Positions 8,817 to 17,596 of a stretch of 38,549 bases of DNA are shown in pieces. Position numbers and translations under genes: made by a program. The stretch's first letter is position 1. The number at the start of each line of letters is the position of its first letter. The notes under the pieces are model-generated. The model was not told the DNA's origin. It worked only from the letters and a program-made list of their open reading frames with translations, and made no database searches. The DNA comes from Clostridiales bacterium (GTDB taxonomy: Bacteria; Bacillota; Clostridia; Lachnospirales; Lachnospiraceae), in assembly GCA_021202925.1 (NCBI GenBank), contig JAJQCD010000021.1, positions 1 through 38,549 of the forward strand. Reading direction: 5' to 3'.

Positions 8817-8827
8817 TCAGTCGTCTC

Positions 8828-9118
8828 TTATTCGTTGGCCACTCTCGGGTAAACAGAAACCTGCTTCTTGTCTCTGCCCTTTCTCTCGAATCTCACGATT
8901 CCATCTGCGGTAGCAAACAGGGTATCATCCCCGCCACGACCGACATTCAGACCCGGATGGATCCTGGTGCCGCGCTGACGATAAAGAATATTGCCTGCCA
9001 GTACAAACTGACCGTCCGCTCTCTTCGCGCCAAGTCTCTTGGACTCGGAATCACGGCCGTTCTTTGTGGAACCGACGCCCTTCTTATGAGCAAACAACTG
9101 AAGGTTCATCTGGAACAT
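8828..9118 (-). CDS. rpmA: Ribosomal protein bL27 with cleavable N-terminal extension
   Basis: Large-subunit protein whose N-terminal tail reaches the peptidyl-transferase centre. The 96-residue sequence has the Firmicute-type N-terminal extension ending in MNLQLF followed by AHKKG, the site cut by the Prp protease to make mature L27. The body ([31 protein letters not shown]) is typical. AGGAGG lies 8 bases before the ATG at 9118; a second ATG at codon 4 is possible. It follows prp by only three bases. Confidence 0.97.
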   Translation of the reverse strand: MFQMNLQLFAHKKGVGSTKNGRDSESKRLGAKRADGQFVLAGNILYRQRGTRIHPGLNVGRGGDDTLFATADGIVRFERKGRDKKQVSVYPRVANE

Positions 9119-9121
9119 GGT

Positions 9122-9466
9122 CTACACCTCCTTAAATTGTATCCTGATATATGGTTCGCCCCCATATGTCTCCTCGATATCCAATAATCCGAATACCAGA
9201 GAATTCAGAAGAAGTCTTCCTTCGGGACTCACCGTCTCGTCTGTAAAACGAAACCGAAGCAAGCCGGAATTCTCATCTTCTTCCGCTTCAAACCGATCGT
9301 CCGTGAAATGCTCCACGGAATTCGCCATATTGAGGATGAGCGCAGACGCGGCGGAACAGACCAGATCCTGATTCGGAACCGGGTTCTCCGCATATCCGGC
9401 ATGACCGATCATCTCAATGCCGTTGTACTGCTGCTCAGAACCGACTAAAACTGTAACATTAATCAT
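9122..9466 (-). CDS. prp: Ribosomal-processing cysteine protease Prp
   Basis: Cysteine protease that removes the N-terminal extension of L27 in Firmicutes. The 114-residue protein has the catalytic His22 in GHAGYA and Cys37 in DLVCSAASAL, the two diagnostic motifs of the family. The gene sits between rplU and rpmA, the conserved location, with a 2-base gap to the rplU stop and no strong ribosome binding site of its own, so translation is probably coupled to rplU. Its substrate, the extended L27, is encoded immediately downstream. Confidence 0.93.
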   Translation of the reverse strand: MINVTVLVGSEQQYNGIEMIGHAGYAENPVPNQDLVCSAASALILNMANSVEHFTDDRFEAEEDENSGLLRFRFTDETVSPEGRLLLNSLVFGLLDIEETYGGEPYIRIQFKEV

Positions 9467-9468
9467 AA

Positions 9469-9777
9469 TTAAGCATTGATCTTATCGATCTTGACCTGAG
9501 TGTAAAGCTGTCTGTGACCGTTCTTCTTGTGGTATCCGGTCTTTCTCTTATACTTGTAGACAATGACCTTCTTCGCTTTCGCTTCCTTCTCAACGGTTGC
9601 GGTCACAGTCGCACCGGCTACCGTCGGAGTTCCGATTACGAGTTCTCCGTCATTCACTGCAAGAACCTGGTCAAACGTCACGGTCTCGCCAGCGTTCACA
9701 CCAAGTTTTTCAATCTTAATGATATCGCCTTCCGCTACCCTGTACTGCTTACCACCTGTTGCAATAATTGCGTACAT
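9469..9777 (-). CDS. rplU: Ribosomal protein bL21
   Basis: A 102-residue large-subunit protein that binds 23S rRNA. It starts [18 protein letters not shown], has the standard FDQVLAV region and ends with [14 protein letters not shown] and TQVKI, close to the usual 103 residues. The ATG at 9777 is set by AGGAGG 7 bases upstream; an earlier in-frame ATG has no such site. It is the first gene of the rplU-prp-rpmA unit. Confidence 0.97.
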   Translation of the reverse strand: MYAIIATGGKQYRVAEGDIIKIEKLGVNAGETVTFDQVLAVNDGELVIGTPTVAGATVTATVEKEAKAKKVIVYKYKRKTGYHKKNGHRQLYTQVKIDKINA

Positions 9778-9778
9778 A

Positions 9779-9862
9779 TTGGCACCTCCTGTTATCATTA
9801 CTCGCCAGCTGTGGCGTCTGCATGGCAGAACTTTCCTGCCTCACTGTGCGGCATACCTTGAT
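9779..9862 (-). promoter_or_regulatory. Probable L21 leader RNA
   Basis: The ~80-base transcript between the rplU promoter and the ribosome binding site can form two short hairpins, GGCAG/CTGCC around 9813-9829 and CGCC/GGCG around 9794-9807. Firmicutes often carry such a leader at this place (the L21 leader), thought to mediate ribosomal protein autoregulation. The assignment rests on position and foldability, not on a covariance search. Confidence 0.5.
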
Positions 9863-9891
9863 ATAATAGCATGCCTGTTTTCAAAAGTCAA
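9863..9891 (-). promoter_or_regulatory. Sigma-A promoter of rplU-prp-rpmA
   Basis: On the minus strand TTGACT (9891-9886) and TATTAT (9868-9863) are spaced by 17 bases, a near-consensus vegetative promoter. It begins five bases past the trkH stop and so separates the potassium-transport operon from the ribosomal one. Confidence 0.82.
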
Positions 9892-9895
9892 GCAT

Positions 9896-11350
9896 TTACT
9901 TCCGAATTTTCCAGGCCTGTGTCCAGGTCTGCGGCGAGAACAGAACAAGCATCGGGAACAGCTCCAACCGCCCGGCCAGCATATCGAACATGATGACCAC
10001 TTTAGAAAGCGGATTGAAAAATCCGAAGTTACAGCTTGCGCCAACCTTTGACAGCCCAGGACCAATGTTGTTGATGGTTGCCACGACAGCTGTGAAATTC
10101 GTCTCCAGATCGTAATTCTCCAGACTGATAATCAGGACAGAGACAAACAGGGTCACAAAATACATGGCCAGATAGATGCCGAGGGAGCGAATCAGAGAGG
10201 AATCCATCGGTTTGCCCTCAAATTTCAGCACCTTGACGCTGCGCGGATGAATCAGCGACTGAATTTCGCGCGCACCAGTCTTTACCACCATCATCACACG
10301 GGATACCTTGAGACCGCCACCGGTACTGCCGGCACAGGCGCCGATAAACATCAGCAATACCATAATCCACTTGGAAAAGCTGGGCCAGAGGTCAAAGTCC
10401 AGGGTCGAATATCCGGTCGTCGTGATAATGGAACCAACCTGGAACATTGTCTGCTGAAAGGCAGTCAGGATGCTCGGGAAATAATCCCGGATATTCCAGG
10501 TAATGAGCAATGCGCTCACCAGAATAATTCCGAAATAAGCGCGGACTTCCTCGCTCTTTAAGGCATCCTTCGGCTTGCGGATCAGCAACAGGTAATAGAA
10601 GTTGAAATTCACGCCGAACATAATGATAAAAATGGTGATAATGACCTGCTGCAGAACCGTGTAGGAAGCACAGCTGTCATTGAGGATACCAAAGCCTCCC
10701 GTGCCTGCGCTGCCAAAGGAGAGACAGATCGCATCAAACCAGTGCATCCCGCTGGCCAGGAGAAGGATGATTTCAGTAACCGTCATGCTGAAATAAATCA
10801 GATAAAGGATTGCTGCGGATGTTTTCACGCGAGGAACCAGCTTACCGACAACCGGCCCCGGGCTCTCTGCCCGCATAATGTGAATGTTGTACCCGGCGCC
10901 CATCGGCAGGATAGCCAGCAGGAATACGAGTACGCCCATGCCACCGATCCAGTGAGTAAAGCTGCGCCATGCCAGCATCGTGTGGCTCAGTGCCTCCACA
11001 TCCGAGAGAATGCTCGATCCGGTTGTCGTGAAACCGGAAATCACTTCAAACAGAGCGTCTTCAAACCGGGGAATTTCTCTGCTCAGCCAAAACGGAAGCG
11101 CTCCGAAAAAGCTGAGTACGATCCACGAAAGAGAAACCGCAACAAACCCTTCTTTCGCATAAACGACCGAATTCTTTGGCTTTTTGTGAGCCATCAGCCA
11201 TCCGAGCACCCCGCAGAGACAACCGATACCAAGGAACCAGAAACCGGATGTTTCCTGGTAAATGAGCGCAATGATACACGGCAGAACCATCAAGGCTCCT
11301 TCAATCGCAAGAATGCATCCGAGAAAATAGATTATAATACCGAAATTCAT
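9896..11350 (-). CDS. trkH: TrkH/KtrB-type potassium uptake membrane subunit
   Basis: Ion-conducting subunit of a Trk/Ktr potassium transporter. The 484-residue protein is highly hydrophobic (ten or more spans) and shows the four pore-loop repeats of the family: GFTTTGSSIL, GSAGTGGFGI, ITTTGYSTLD and NNIGPGLS, the glycines of which line the selectivity filter. It lies 37 bases downstream of its regulatory partner trkA, so both subunits of the system are made together. The ribosome binding site is weak (AGGGA at long spacing). Confidence 0.93.
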   Translation of the reverse strand: MNFGIIIYFLGCILAIEGALMVLPCIIALIYQETSGFWFLGIGCLCGVLGWLMAHKKPKNSVVYAKEGFVAVSLSWIVLSFFGALPFWLSREIPRFEDALFEVISGFTTTGSSILSDVEALSHTMLAWRSFTHWIGGMGVLVFLLAILPMGAGYNIHIMRAESPGPVVGKLVPRVKTSAAILYLIYFSMTVTEIILLLASGMHWFDAICLSFGSAGTGGFGILNDSCASYTVLQQVIITIFIIMFGVNFNFYYLLLIRKPKDALKSEEVRAYFGIILVSALLITWNIRDYFPSILTAFQQTMFQVGSIITTTGYSTLDFDLWPSFSKWIMVLLMFIGACAGSTGGGLKVSRVMMVVKTGAREIQSLIHPRSVKVLKFEGKPMDSSLIRSLGIYLAMYFVTLFVSVLIISLENYDLETNFTAVVATINNIGPGLSKVGASCNFGFFNPLSKVVIMFDMLAGRLELFPMLVLFSPQTWTQAWKIRK

Positions 11351-11387
11351 ACATGTATGCCTGTCCCTTTCTGTATCCGTCCCGATA

Positions 11388-12743
11388 CTACTTCAGTATA
11401 TCCTTCAGATCGCGCAGCCCGGAATGGGTCGTAACAACAATCACGCGGTCACCCGGTTCAATGGTATCTTTACCACGCGGTGTGATGATGCGGCTGCCAC
11501 GCGTGATGCAGGCAATCAGAAGATTGTCCTTGAAGGACAGCTTTTCAAGCGGAATGTCGATCATCGGCGCATCCTTGCCCACCCGGAATTCCAGTGCCTC
11601 TGCCTTGTTTGCGACAATCTTATAAAGAGTCTCAACATTACTGCCCATGGAATTCTGCATGGCACGGACATATTGGGTGATCAGGTCGGCTGTGATCAGC
11701 TTGGGATGAATGATGCTGCCCAGGTTCAGTTTGGCGACGACATCCTCAAATGCAATGTGGTTGATCTTTGTGACCAGCTTGGCATCGGTCTGGCTTGATG
11801 CATAGAGCGACAGCATGATATTTTCTTCGTCGAAACCGGTAAGCGCCGCAAAGGCTTCTGTCCGGGTGATGCCTTCCTCCATGAGAACCTGCTCATCCGA
11901 ACCGTCTCCATGAATAATCATTGCTTTTGGCAAAAGCTCGCTCAGTTCATTGCAGCGATCCAGATCCTGTTCGATAATCGTAACCTTGATGCCGGTCGGC
12001 TCCAGCAGCTTGGTCAGATAATAAGTCAGCCGACTTCCCCCTACAAACATGGCGGATTTGATTGTAGTATTGGCAATTCCAATCTGCCGGAAGAATGCGA
12101 CAACATCCTTGGGGTCGCCAATAAAGGAAATCTTATCGCCGACCATCATGCAGAAACGGCCATCCGGGATAAAGACCTCATTCCCACGTTCGACTGCGCA
12201 GATCAGGACATTGCAATGCAGCTGGGTAGACACCTCCATGACTTGCGTATTATGTAAAACCGAGCCTTCCGGGATGATGAATTTCATCAGTTCCACGCGC
12301 CCTTTGTTGAAGGTATCAATGTTGATGGCAGATGGGAACTTCAGCAGGCGGGAAATTTCCATGGCAGCCGCCTGGTCCGGATTGATGGCAAGCGACAGAT
12401 TTAATTCTTCACGGATGTACTGAATCTCACGAGCATATTCCGGGTTGCGAATACGAGCGATGGTATGGCAATTACCTGCCTTTTTCGCAATCAGGCAGCA
12501 GAGCATGTTGAGCTCATCCGAACCGGTTGTGGCAATCAGAAGATCCGTATCTTTGATCCCGGCCTCCTGCTGCACATCGTAGACTGCGCCGTTGCCTTCC
12601 ACGCCCATCACATCGAGACTGTCCGTTACATTGCGCAGAACTGTCCCATCGCGGTCGATCACTGTAACCTCGTGCCCCTCGCTGTACAACTGTTCAGCCA
12701 GAGTGTGCCCCACTTTCCCACATCCAACAATAATGATCTTCAT
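11388..12743 (-). CDS. trkA: TrkA potassium-channel regulatory subunit
   Basis: Cytoplasmic gating subunit that binds NAD(H) or ATP and controls TrkH. The 451-residue protein is a duplicated RCK unit. The first Rossmann (TrkA-N) domain begins with GCGKVG (about 7-12) and is followed by a TrkA-C domain. The second Rossmann domain starts near 230 (FVGGSRLTYYL) and is followed by a second TrkA-C domain. The start follows GAAGGG, and the gene begins three bases after the RNase G stop. Adjacent trkH confirms the assignment. Confidence 0.93.
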   Translation of the reverse strand: MKIIIVGCGKVGHTLAEQLYSEGHEVTVIDRDGTVLRNVTDSLDVMGVEGNGAVYDVQQEAGIKDTDLLIATTGSDELNMLCCLIAKKAGNCHTIARIRNPEYAREIQYIREELNLSLAINPDQAAAMEISRLLKFPSAINIDTFNKGRVELMKFIIPEGSVLHNTQVMEVSTQLHCNVLICAVERGNEVFIPDGRFCMMVGDKISFIGDPKDVVAFFRQIGIANTTIKSAMFVGGSRLTYYLTKLLEPTGIKVTIIEQDLDRCNELSELLPKAMIIHGDGSDEQVLMEEGITRTEAFAALTGFDEENIMLSLYASSQTDAKLVTKINHIAFEDVVAKLNLGSIIHPKLITADLITQYVRAMQNSMGSNVETLYKIVANKAEALEFRVGKDAPMIDIPLEKLSFKDNLLIACITRGSRIITPRGKDTIEPGDRVIVVTTHSGLRDLKDILK

Positions 12744-12746
12744 GTG

Positions 12747-13928
12747 TCATCCCTTCTCCACATGGGAAATCTGTTCCCAAAGCGGCTTTTTTTCTTTCTT
12801 TCTCGTCATCTCCACCAGATTCAAAGGCGTCATATCGACAACCGTTGTTTTTACGGGGTCCGACCGGACAGCCAGACGGAGACGTTCCAGCAGCAGATCC
12901 CTGTCCTCTTCGCGCTTCATGTCAATCAAATCAATCAGAATGATACCGGAAATGTTTCGCAGACGAATCTGCCGCGCAATCTCATCCACTGCTTCCAGAT
13001 TGATCATGCGAATGGTATCCTGCTGATTTTTTTTGCCGGAGTATTTTCCGGTATTGACATCGATCACGGTCATCGCTTCCGTGTGTTCAATCACCAGATA
13101 ACCACCGCTGTTCAGCCATACCTGCTTCTGGATTGCGCGACTAAGTATGGTTTCCAGCGAATACAGGCTTCGCAGGCTGATGCCCGTATCCTCATACCAT
13201 TCAATTCGTTCCAGAAGGTCCGGTTCAAAGCGCTGTGAAAACGCAGTCAGCGTTTCATACACTTCGCGGACGTCTGTGACAATTCCGTCCAGGGAACCGA
13301 GCGGACAATTGCGGATGCTGCGGATATACTCCGGTTCCGCCTCATAAATCATGCTGAACGCCGTACGATAACGTGCATTTTCCAGAACAGTCTGATACGT
13401 CTGTAACAGAAGCTCCAGTTCATGCAACAGTTCCTCATCCTTCTGCCAGGCATTCGTGCGGATAATCACACCGGCCTGATCCCCCAGCTTCTGCGCGACC
13501 AGCGACCGCATCTGTTCCTTCCAGTCTCTATCGCTGATTTTTGCGGAAAATCCGATCGCATGCTTTCCGGCTGTCAGCACCGCATATCGCCCCGCGAAAT
13601 TCAGATTGGCTGTCAGCACTGGATCCTTGGTACGGACTGCTTCTTTCTCTACCTGAACAATAATTTCATCGCCGCATTGAACCGCTTTCCTGCTGCCATC
13701 CATATGCAGCGATTCCGGATTGTCCGTCAGACTGTAGTAGCCGGTCTGGCCGTTTCCCAGGTCCACAAAGGCTGAATTCAGATTTCGGACAATCGTCTTT
13801 ACAATGCCGATATAAATGTTGCCCAGAATGGAACGATCCGCCTCCAGACCCAGTTCCACGGCTCGTTTTCCGGTAAAGAGGACGGTCAGGAGCTGACCCT
13901 TCCAGCGGGTAATAATGATTTTATTCAA
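12747..13928 (-). CDS. rng: Ribonuclease E/G family endoribonuclease
   Basis: Single-strand RNA endonuclease of the RNase E/G family, which processes rRNA or starts mRNA decay. The 393-residue protein has an S1-like RNA-binding region near 36-120, the catalytic aspartates in TVIDVNTG and ILIDLIDM, and the terminal LVEMTRKK motif. It stops just after that motif, so the CPxC zinc-link that joins E. coli RNase E dimers is absent, as I recall for clostridial members. I propose a TTG start at 13928: GGAG lies 6 bases upstream and the N-terminus then reads MNKIIITRW. It overlaps the previous gene's stop by 8 bases. A TTG four codons earlier is the alternative. Confidence 0.88.
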   Translation of the reverse strand: MNKIIITRWKGQLLTVLFTGKRAVELGLEADRSILGNIYIGIVKTIVRNLNSAFVDLGNGQTGYYSLTDNPESLHMDGSRKAVQCGDEIIVQVEKEAVRTKDPVLTANLNFAGRYAVLTAGKHAIGFSAKISDRDWKEQMRSLVAQKLGDQAGVIIRTNAWQKDEELLHELELLLQTYQTVLENARYRTAFSMIYEAEPEYIRSIRNCPLGSLDGIVTDVREVYETLTAFSQRFEPDLLERIEWYEDTGISLRSLYSLETILSRAIQKQVWLNSGGYLVIEHTEAMTVIDVNTGKYSGKKNQQDTIRMINLEAVDEIARQIRLRNISGIILIDLIDMKREEDRDLLLERLRLAVRSDPVKTTVVDMTPLNLVEMTRKKEKKPLWEQISHVEKG

Positions 13929-14631
13929 TGTCTTCTCCAAAAGCCTCTAACGGAATCACTTCCGTTCCTTCCTTTGTCTTGTTTTCTCCGTAGACCTCCG
14001 TGCGCATCACGGCCAGGGCAAAATCAGGAAGAACCAGCCCCTGCTCCTTCATATAGGCGCGCATGACAATGTCCGGCTTCAGGTTGGCCGCGCTGCCGGT
14101 CGCGAGCCTCATGACAAACTCATGTCCTTCCAGATGCAAATCCTCAATCAGGGGACGAATGTCAACCTCTTTCTCTCCCTTTTTCGATCGCTTGATCATA
14201 TAGATGGAAGCCAGATCGAGAAAGGATGGGATCCATTCCACAAACGAATCAAAATTTTCCGGTTCATACCCGTCGCGGAAACGAACCCGATAATCTGCAG
14301 CTGCGACGATAGACATTGCGTTGGCGGCCTGATCCGGAAGTCTCCGATAACTCAGAATGGACATTCCGTCTACCATGACCGCATTCATGCGACGCATCAT
14401 TTCCTGCGACGAGTCCGTACTGCGCACCTCAATATCCACGTATTCCCCCCGACTCTCCATTCCGACGCCGAGCGGATTGGCGAAGGACATGATCTGGTGC
14501 GGAGAAAAGCCCTCGCTGTAACGGATATCCACATCCGCCAGCCGCATGACCTTCTGAAAGTAGCGCATGATATCCAAGTGTCCGATGAATTTCATGTCTC
14601 CTTCTTTGGAAAACTTAATTCGAATTTTCAT
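13921..14631 (-). CDS. Radical SAM-associated DUF2344 (TIGR03936) protein
   Basis: A 236-residue protein of the family that always accompanies, or is fused to, the TIGR03960-type radical SAM protein encoded just upstream. Typical features are the N-terminal KIRIKFSKEGDMKFIGHLD, MRLADVDIRYSEGFSPHQ and the ANPLGVGMES motif. The ATG at 14631 is set by GGAGGAGGTG upstream. It overlaps the radical SAM gene by 17 bases and the RNase gene by 8, so the three are tightly coupled. The family's biochemical role is not established; a link to RNA modification is speculative. Confidence 0.88.
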   Translation of the reverse strand: MKIRIKFSKEGDMKFIGHLDIMRYFQKVMRLADVDIRYSEGFSPHQIMSFANPLGVGMESRGEYVDIEVRSTDSSQEMMRRMNAVMVDGMSILSYRRLPDQAANAMSIVAAADYRVRFRDGYEPENFDSFVEWIPSFLDLASIYMIKRSKKGEKEVDIRPLIEDLHLEGHEFVMRLATGSAANLKPDIVMRAYMKEQGLVLPDFALAVMRTEVYGENKTKEGTEVIPLEAFGEDIE

Positions 14632-16483
14632 AACAGACACCTCCTCCGAACCGGCGCGCACCACAACCGGAGCATTTCTGGCGACAATTTGGCGTGACCG
14701 TCTCCTTCGTCGCCTGGATCCATTCCCGTTTCAGGTATTCCTTTGAAACGCCGCAGTCAATAAAATCCCAGGGGAACCGTTCATCCAGGCTTCTCTCTCT
14801 CGTCGTATAAAATTCCAGATCGACGCCGCAGGTCTCAAATGCCTGCATCCAGATCTCGTTATGGAAATATTCTCCCCAGGAGTCGAACAGGGCACCCTGA
14901 TGGTACGCTTCCTCCACCACAGCCGCCACTCTCCGGTCTCCCCGTGCGAGTACGCCTTCCAGCACGGACAGATCGGCCTCGTGATAATTGTACTTCAGGC
15001 TTTTGAAATTCTTCATTTTCCGGAACTTATCCTTGACCAGATACGCCTTCTCCAGGAACTCATCCTTCGTATTCATTCGCGCCCACTGAAATGGGGTAAA
15101 TGGTTTGGGTACAAAAAATGAAGAACTGGCTACAATCTGCACCCGCCCATTTCTCTTCTCTTTCGGAACCTCATCGTAATAAAGTTCCGCAATCTTTTCG
15201 GAAAGCTCCGCGATGCCTTCCATATCTTCTACCGTTTCCGTGGGAAGTCCGAGCATAAAGTATAGCTTCACCCGGTTCCATCCGCCCTGGAACGCGTCCG
15301 CGGCGCCGCGCAGGATCACCTCTTCCGTCAGTCCTTTGTTGATCACATCCCGCAGCCGCTGACTGCCGGCTTCCGGCGCGAAGGTCAGGCTGGACTTCTT
15401 TACATCCTGTACCCGGCTCATCACTTCAAGGGAAAACGCGTCAATCCGCAGCGACGGCAGGGACACGTTGATTCCTTTTCCGTGGAATTCCTCCAGCAGA
15501 AAATCCAGCAGCTCCTTCAGCTTCGTATAATCGCTGGAACTTAAAGAACTCAGGGAAATCTCATCGTGACCGGAATTCTTCAGCATCTGGTATGCATATT
15601 TTTTTAACTCTTCCAGAGGTCTCTCCCGAAGCGGGCGATACAGCATTCCCGCCTGGCAGAAACGGCAGCCACGGATGCATCCGCGCTGAATCTCCAGCAC
15701 GACCCGATCCTGTGTCACCTTCAGAAACGGAACGACCGGTTTCTCAATATATGGAGCGTCCTTCATGTCAACCAGAAGTTCCTTGGTCACCGTCTCCGGA
15801 ATTCCCGGAGTATTCGGGCAAAAACGTTCGATTGTCCCATCTTCGCGATAGGTCACGTCATAAAACAGGGGACAGTAAATCCCGGGCAGTTTCGCGGCTG
15901 CCTCCAGGAAATTCCAACGGTTTCCTCCGTCCAGATGAATCTTCTTATATAAATCAAACAGGACGTCATACTGAGTCTCGCCCTCTCCGATATAAAACAG
16001 ATCAAAAAATGGTGCCAGCGGCTCCGGATTGTATGTGCAGGGACCGCCGCCGATCACGATCGGATCGTTTTCCTTCCGGTCTTCGGCGTGGAGGGGAATG
16101 TCGCTTAAATCGAGCACCTGCAGAATATTGGTATAGCACATCTCATACTGAATCGTAAATCCCAGAAAATCAAAACTACGAATCGGATCCTGTGATTCCA
16201 ACGCAAAAAGACGGATGTGTTTCTCCCGCATCACTTGGTCCAGATCGGTCCACGGGGAGAACACCCGCTCACAGTACACATCCTCTCGCCTGTTAAACAT
16301 GGCATACAGAATCTGCATTCCCAGATGGGACATGCCGATTTCGTAGACGTCCGGGAAACACATCGCAAACCGGATGTCCACCTGGTCTAAGTCTTTTCTG
16401 ACCACATTCATTTCATTCCCGAGGTATCGGGCCGGCTGCTGGATAGACAGCAGAATTTCATCACTTAATGCTAGTTTTCTCAT
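14615..16483 (-). CDS. TIGR03960-type B12-binding-like/radical SAM protein
   Basis: A 622-residue radical SAM enzyme. The N-terminal half (about 25-210) resembles a B12-binding fold without an obvious DxHxxG cobalamin motif. The radical SAM core begins near 260 with the cluster cysteines in RGCIRGCRFCQAG (CxxxCxxC). The C-terminus has a second cysteine cluster, CRQKCSGCGARR. It is the first gene of the operon with DUF2344, rng, trkA and trkH. The start at 16483 has only a weak GAGAGA site. The substrate is unknown; association with an RNase G suggests an RNA-related role, but that is inference. Confidence 0.88.
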   Translation of the reverse strand: MRKLALSDEILLSIQQPARYLGNEMNVVRKDLDQVDIRFAMCFPDVYEIGMSHLGMQILYAMFNRREDVYCERVFSPWTDLDQVMREKHIRLFALESQDPIRSFDFLGFTIQYEMCYTNILQVLDLSDIPLHAEDRKENDPIVIGGGPCTYNPEPLAPFFDLFYIGEGETQYDVLFDLYKKIHLDGGNRWNFLEAAAKLPGIYCPLFYDVTYREDGTIERFCPNTPGIPETVTKELLVDMKDAPYIEKPVVPFLKVTQDRVVLEIQRGCIRGCRFCQAGMLYRPLRERPLEELKKYAYQMLKNSGHDEISLSSLSSSDYTKLKELLDFLLEEFHGKGINVSLPSLRIDAFSLEVMSRVQDVKKSSLTFAPEAGSQRLRDVINKGLTEEVILRGAADAFQGGWNRVKLYFMLGLPTETVEDMEGIAELSEKIAELYYDEVPKEKRNGRVQIVASSSFFVPKPFTPFQWARMNTKDEFLEKAYLVKDKFRKMKNFKSLKYNYHEADLSVLEGVLARGDRRVAAVVEEAYHQGALFDSWGEYFHNEIWMQAFETCGVDLEFYTTRERSLDERFPWDFIDCGVSKEYLKREWIQATKETVTPNCRQKCSGCGARRFGGGVCYENSN

Positions 16484-16739
16484 ATATCTCTCTATTGTTA
16501 TTATTAATATTGTACAAAAGTCAATGCTTACTTCGCTGCTAATTCAGATTCAACCACATTTGTCATTTGAACTTCTGAAACTTGCCAAATAAGGTTTTTA
16601 TTGACCTGAATTTATGGTTCAAATCTGGCAGAATTTCAAAAAAACAACAATTCTGTTTTGCTCGTGAAATCCGGACGATTCCGGACACCCTGACATTGAA
16701 ACACAAATTTCCGGATACAAACCCAATCTTCTGGATTAT
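16484..16739. other. AT-rich intergenic stretch without recognisable gene
   Basis: Upstream of the radical SAM operon. A minus-strand TTGACT at about 16523-16518 could be a -35 box for that operon, but no convincing -10 follows at the right distance. Several scattered CCGGA repeats occur around 16670-16720. I see no coding sequence, tRNA or stable hairpin here. Confidence 0.5.
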
Positions 16740-16919
16740 TTAACACATTACCATGTACTCATTATAGAAGATTTCACCAAAACAAGCAAGCAGAGTTTCG
16801 TCTCGTTTGAGTATTATTTCTGCAACAATTGCAGCAATTTTCTCTTTAAATATCCGGTTATATGCCAGATATTTGTGAGTTCTCCATTTGTGAATAGAGT
16901 TCCCAACAGGCGTGTTCAT
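16740..16919 (-). CDS. Possible small basic protein of unknown function
   Basis: An open frame of 59 codons starting MNTPVGNSIHKWR and ending EYMVMC. It is basic in the first half and helical-looking in the second. It lies just downstream of a broken HTH gene and in the same direction. There is no convincing ribosome binding site, and I recognise no family. It may be a remnant of the same lost element or chance. Confidence 0.25.
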   Translation of the reverse strand: MNTPVGNSIHKWRTHKYLAYNRIFKEKIAAIVAEIILKRDETLLACFGEIFYNEYMVMC

Positions 16920-16964
16920 TTTACCACAAAATGTTGGAATACTCCATACCTTTTATTTTGTGAC

Positions 16965-17168
16965 TTACTGTTCCCCGGCGATCCATGCATCAAAGCTGCA
17001 TTTTGAAATCCGGTATATTCCATTGATCTTCAACACACGGAATGGTTCCTGGTTCTGATATGCGTGGCGGATGAAGTTATAAACAGATGTTCGCTTCATC
17101 CCAAGAAGGTTTTCTATATCTGATACCTAATAGACAATCTTTTCAGTAGATTCTGTTGTGTTTTTCAT
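16965..17168 (-). pseudogene. Small helix-turn-helix (excisionase/MerR-like) gene with in-frame TAG
   Basis: A 68-codon frame that reads MKNTTESTEKIVY, a TAG stop at codon 14, and then continues VSDIENLLGMKRTSVYNF to AWIAGEQ and a TAA. The part after the stop has the layout of small DNA-binding proteins of the excisionase type: a helix-turn-helix (about 16-34), then a wing with RVLKINGIYRISKCSFDAW. A single CAG-to-TAG change would explain the break. Such proteins usually belong to integrative elements, so this may mark a lost one. No intact recombinase is adjacent. Confidence 0.6.
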
Positions 17169-17322
17169 AATGTGACACTGGTCTGACTTTTTAAAAGTCA
17201 CCAGCCTGCCTCCTGAATTTTTCGTTGATATTATGGAAAAATGGGGATTGGGATTAGGATAAAATATTAGACAATGTCAGTAAACTACAAGAAATTTTTT
17301 TAAACACTGTGTTTTTGTAATA

Positions 17323-17351
17323 TTGACGAGAAAAAAATCAATATATTATAC
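17323..17351 (+). promoter_or_regulatory. Promoter of the riboswitch-controlled permease
   Basis: TTGACG (17323-17328) and TTATAC (17346-17351) separated by 17 bases. Transcription would start just before the aptamer at 17369. Confidence 0.65.
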
Positions 17352-17368
17352 TGGAAATAAGCAAAACT

Positions 17369-17462
17369 CATGAGAGAGTAGCAGGTGCTTCCAGGCACCG
17401 GCCAAAGCCGTCAGCACGGTCTGGTTAACAGACCCGGCTTGTCCTTCGATGCGAGACTCATG
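17369..17462 (+). promoter_or_regulatory. yybP-ykoY (Mn2+-sensing) riboswitch aptamer
   Basis: The segment has the layout of the yybP-ykoY class. The P1 stem is CATGAG (17369-17374) with CTCATG (17457-17462). The conserved AGAGTAGC follows P1 on the 5' side, and GCGAGA precedes it on the 3' side. Between them lie a short hairpin (GGTGC/GCACC), the conserved AAAGCCGTCA, a variable hairpin (TCTG/CAGA) and CCGGCTTG pairing back with AAAGCCG. This class binds Mn2+ and turns on efflux genes. A covariance-model search was not possible here. Confidence 0.8.
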
Positions 17463-17522
17463 CGACTGCGGGAAAGAGGCGCTGTCGTACATAGAGTCCG
17501 GTTTGAGATAAGAAAGTGAATC

Positions 17523-17560
17523 ACCCGGATACGACACACACCGTACCCGGGTTTCTTTTG
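17523..17560 (+). terminator. Expression-platform terminator of the riboswitch
   Basis: An 11-base-arm hairpin (17523-17533 with 17542-17552, one A-C mismatch) followed by TTTCTTTT. It lies between the aptamer and the permease ribosome binding site, so ligand binding presumably decides between termination and read-through. Confidence 0.75.
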
Positions 17561-17596
17561 CCTTACGCGTTAAAATGCATCGGAAGGAGGAAAATT

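Noticed and set aside
10742-11434. A 230-codon plus-strand open frame opposite trkH
   Set aside because: The minus strand encodes a clear TrkH with all four pore loops; the plus frame has no domain or start signal.
17369-17462. Cobalamin, lysine, SAM or T-box leader instead of yybP-ykoY
   Set aside because: None of their conserved blocks is present, whereas AGAGTAGC, AAAGCCGTCA, CCGGCTTG and GCGAGA fit yybP-ykoY in the right order.
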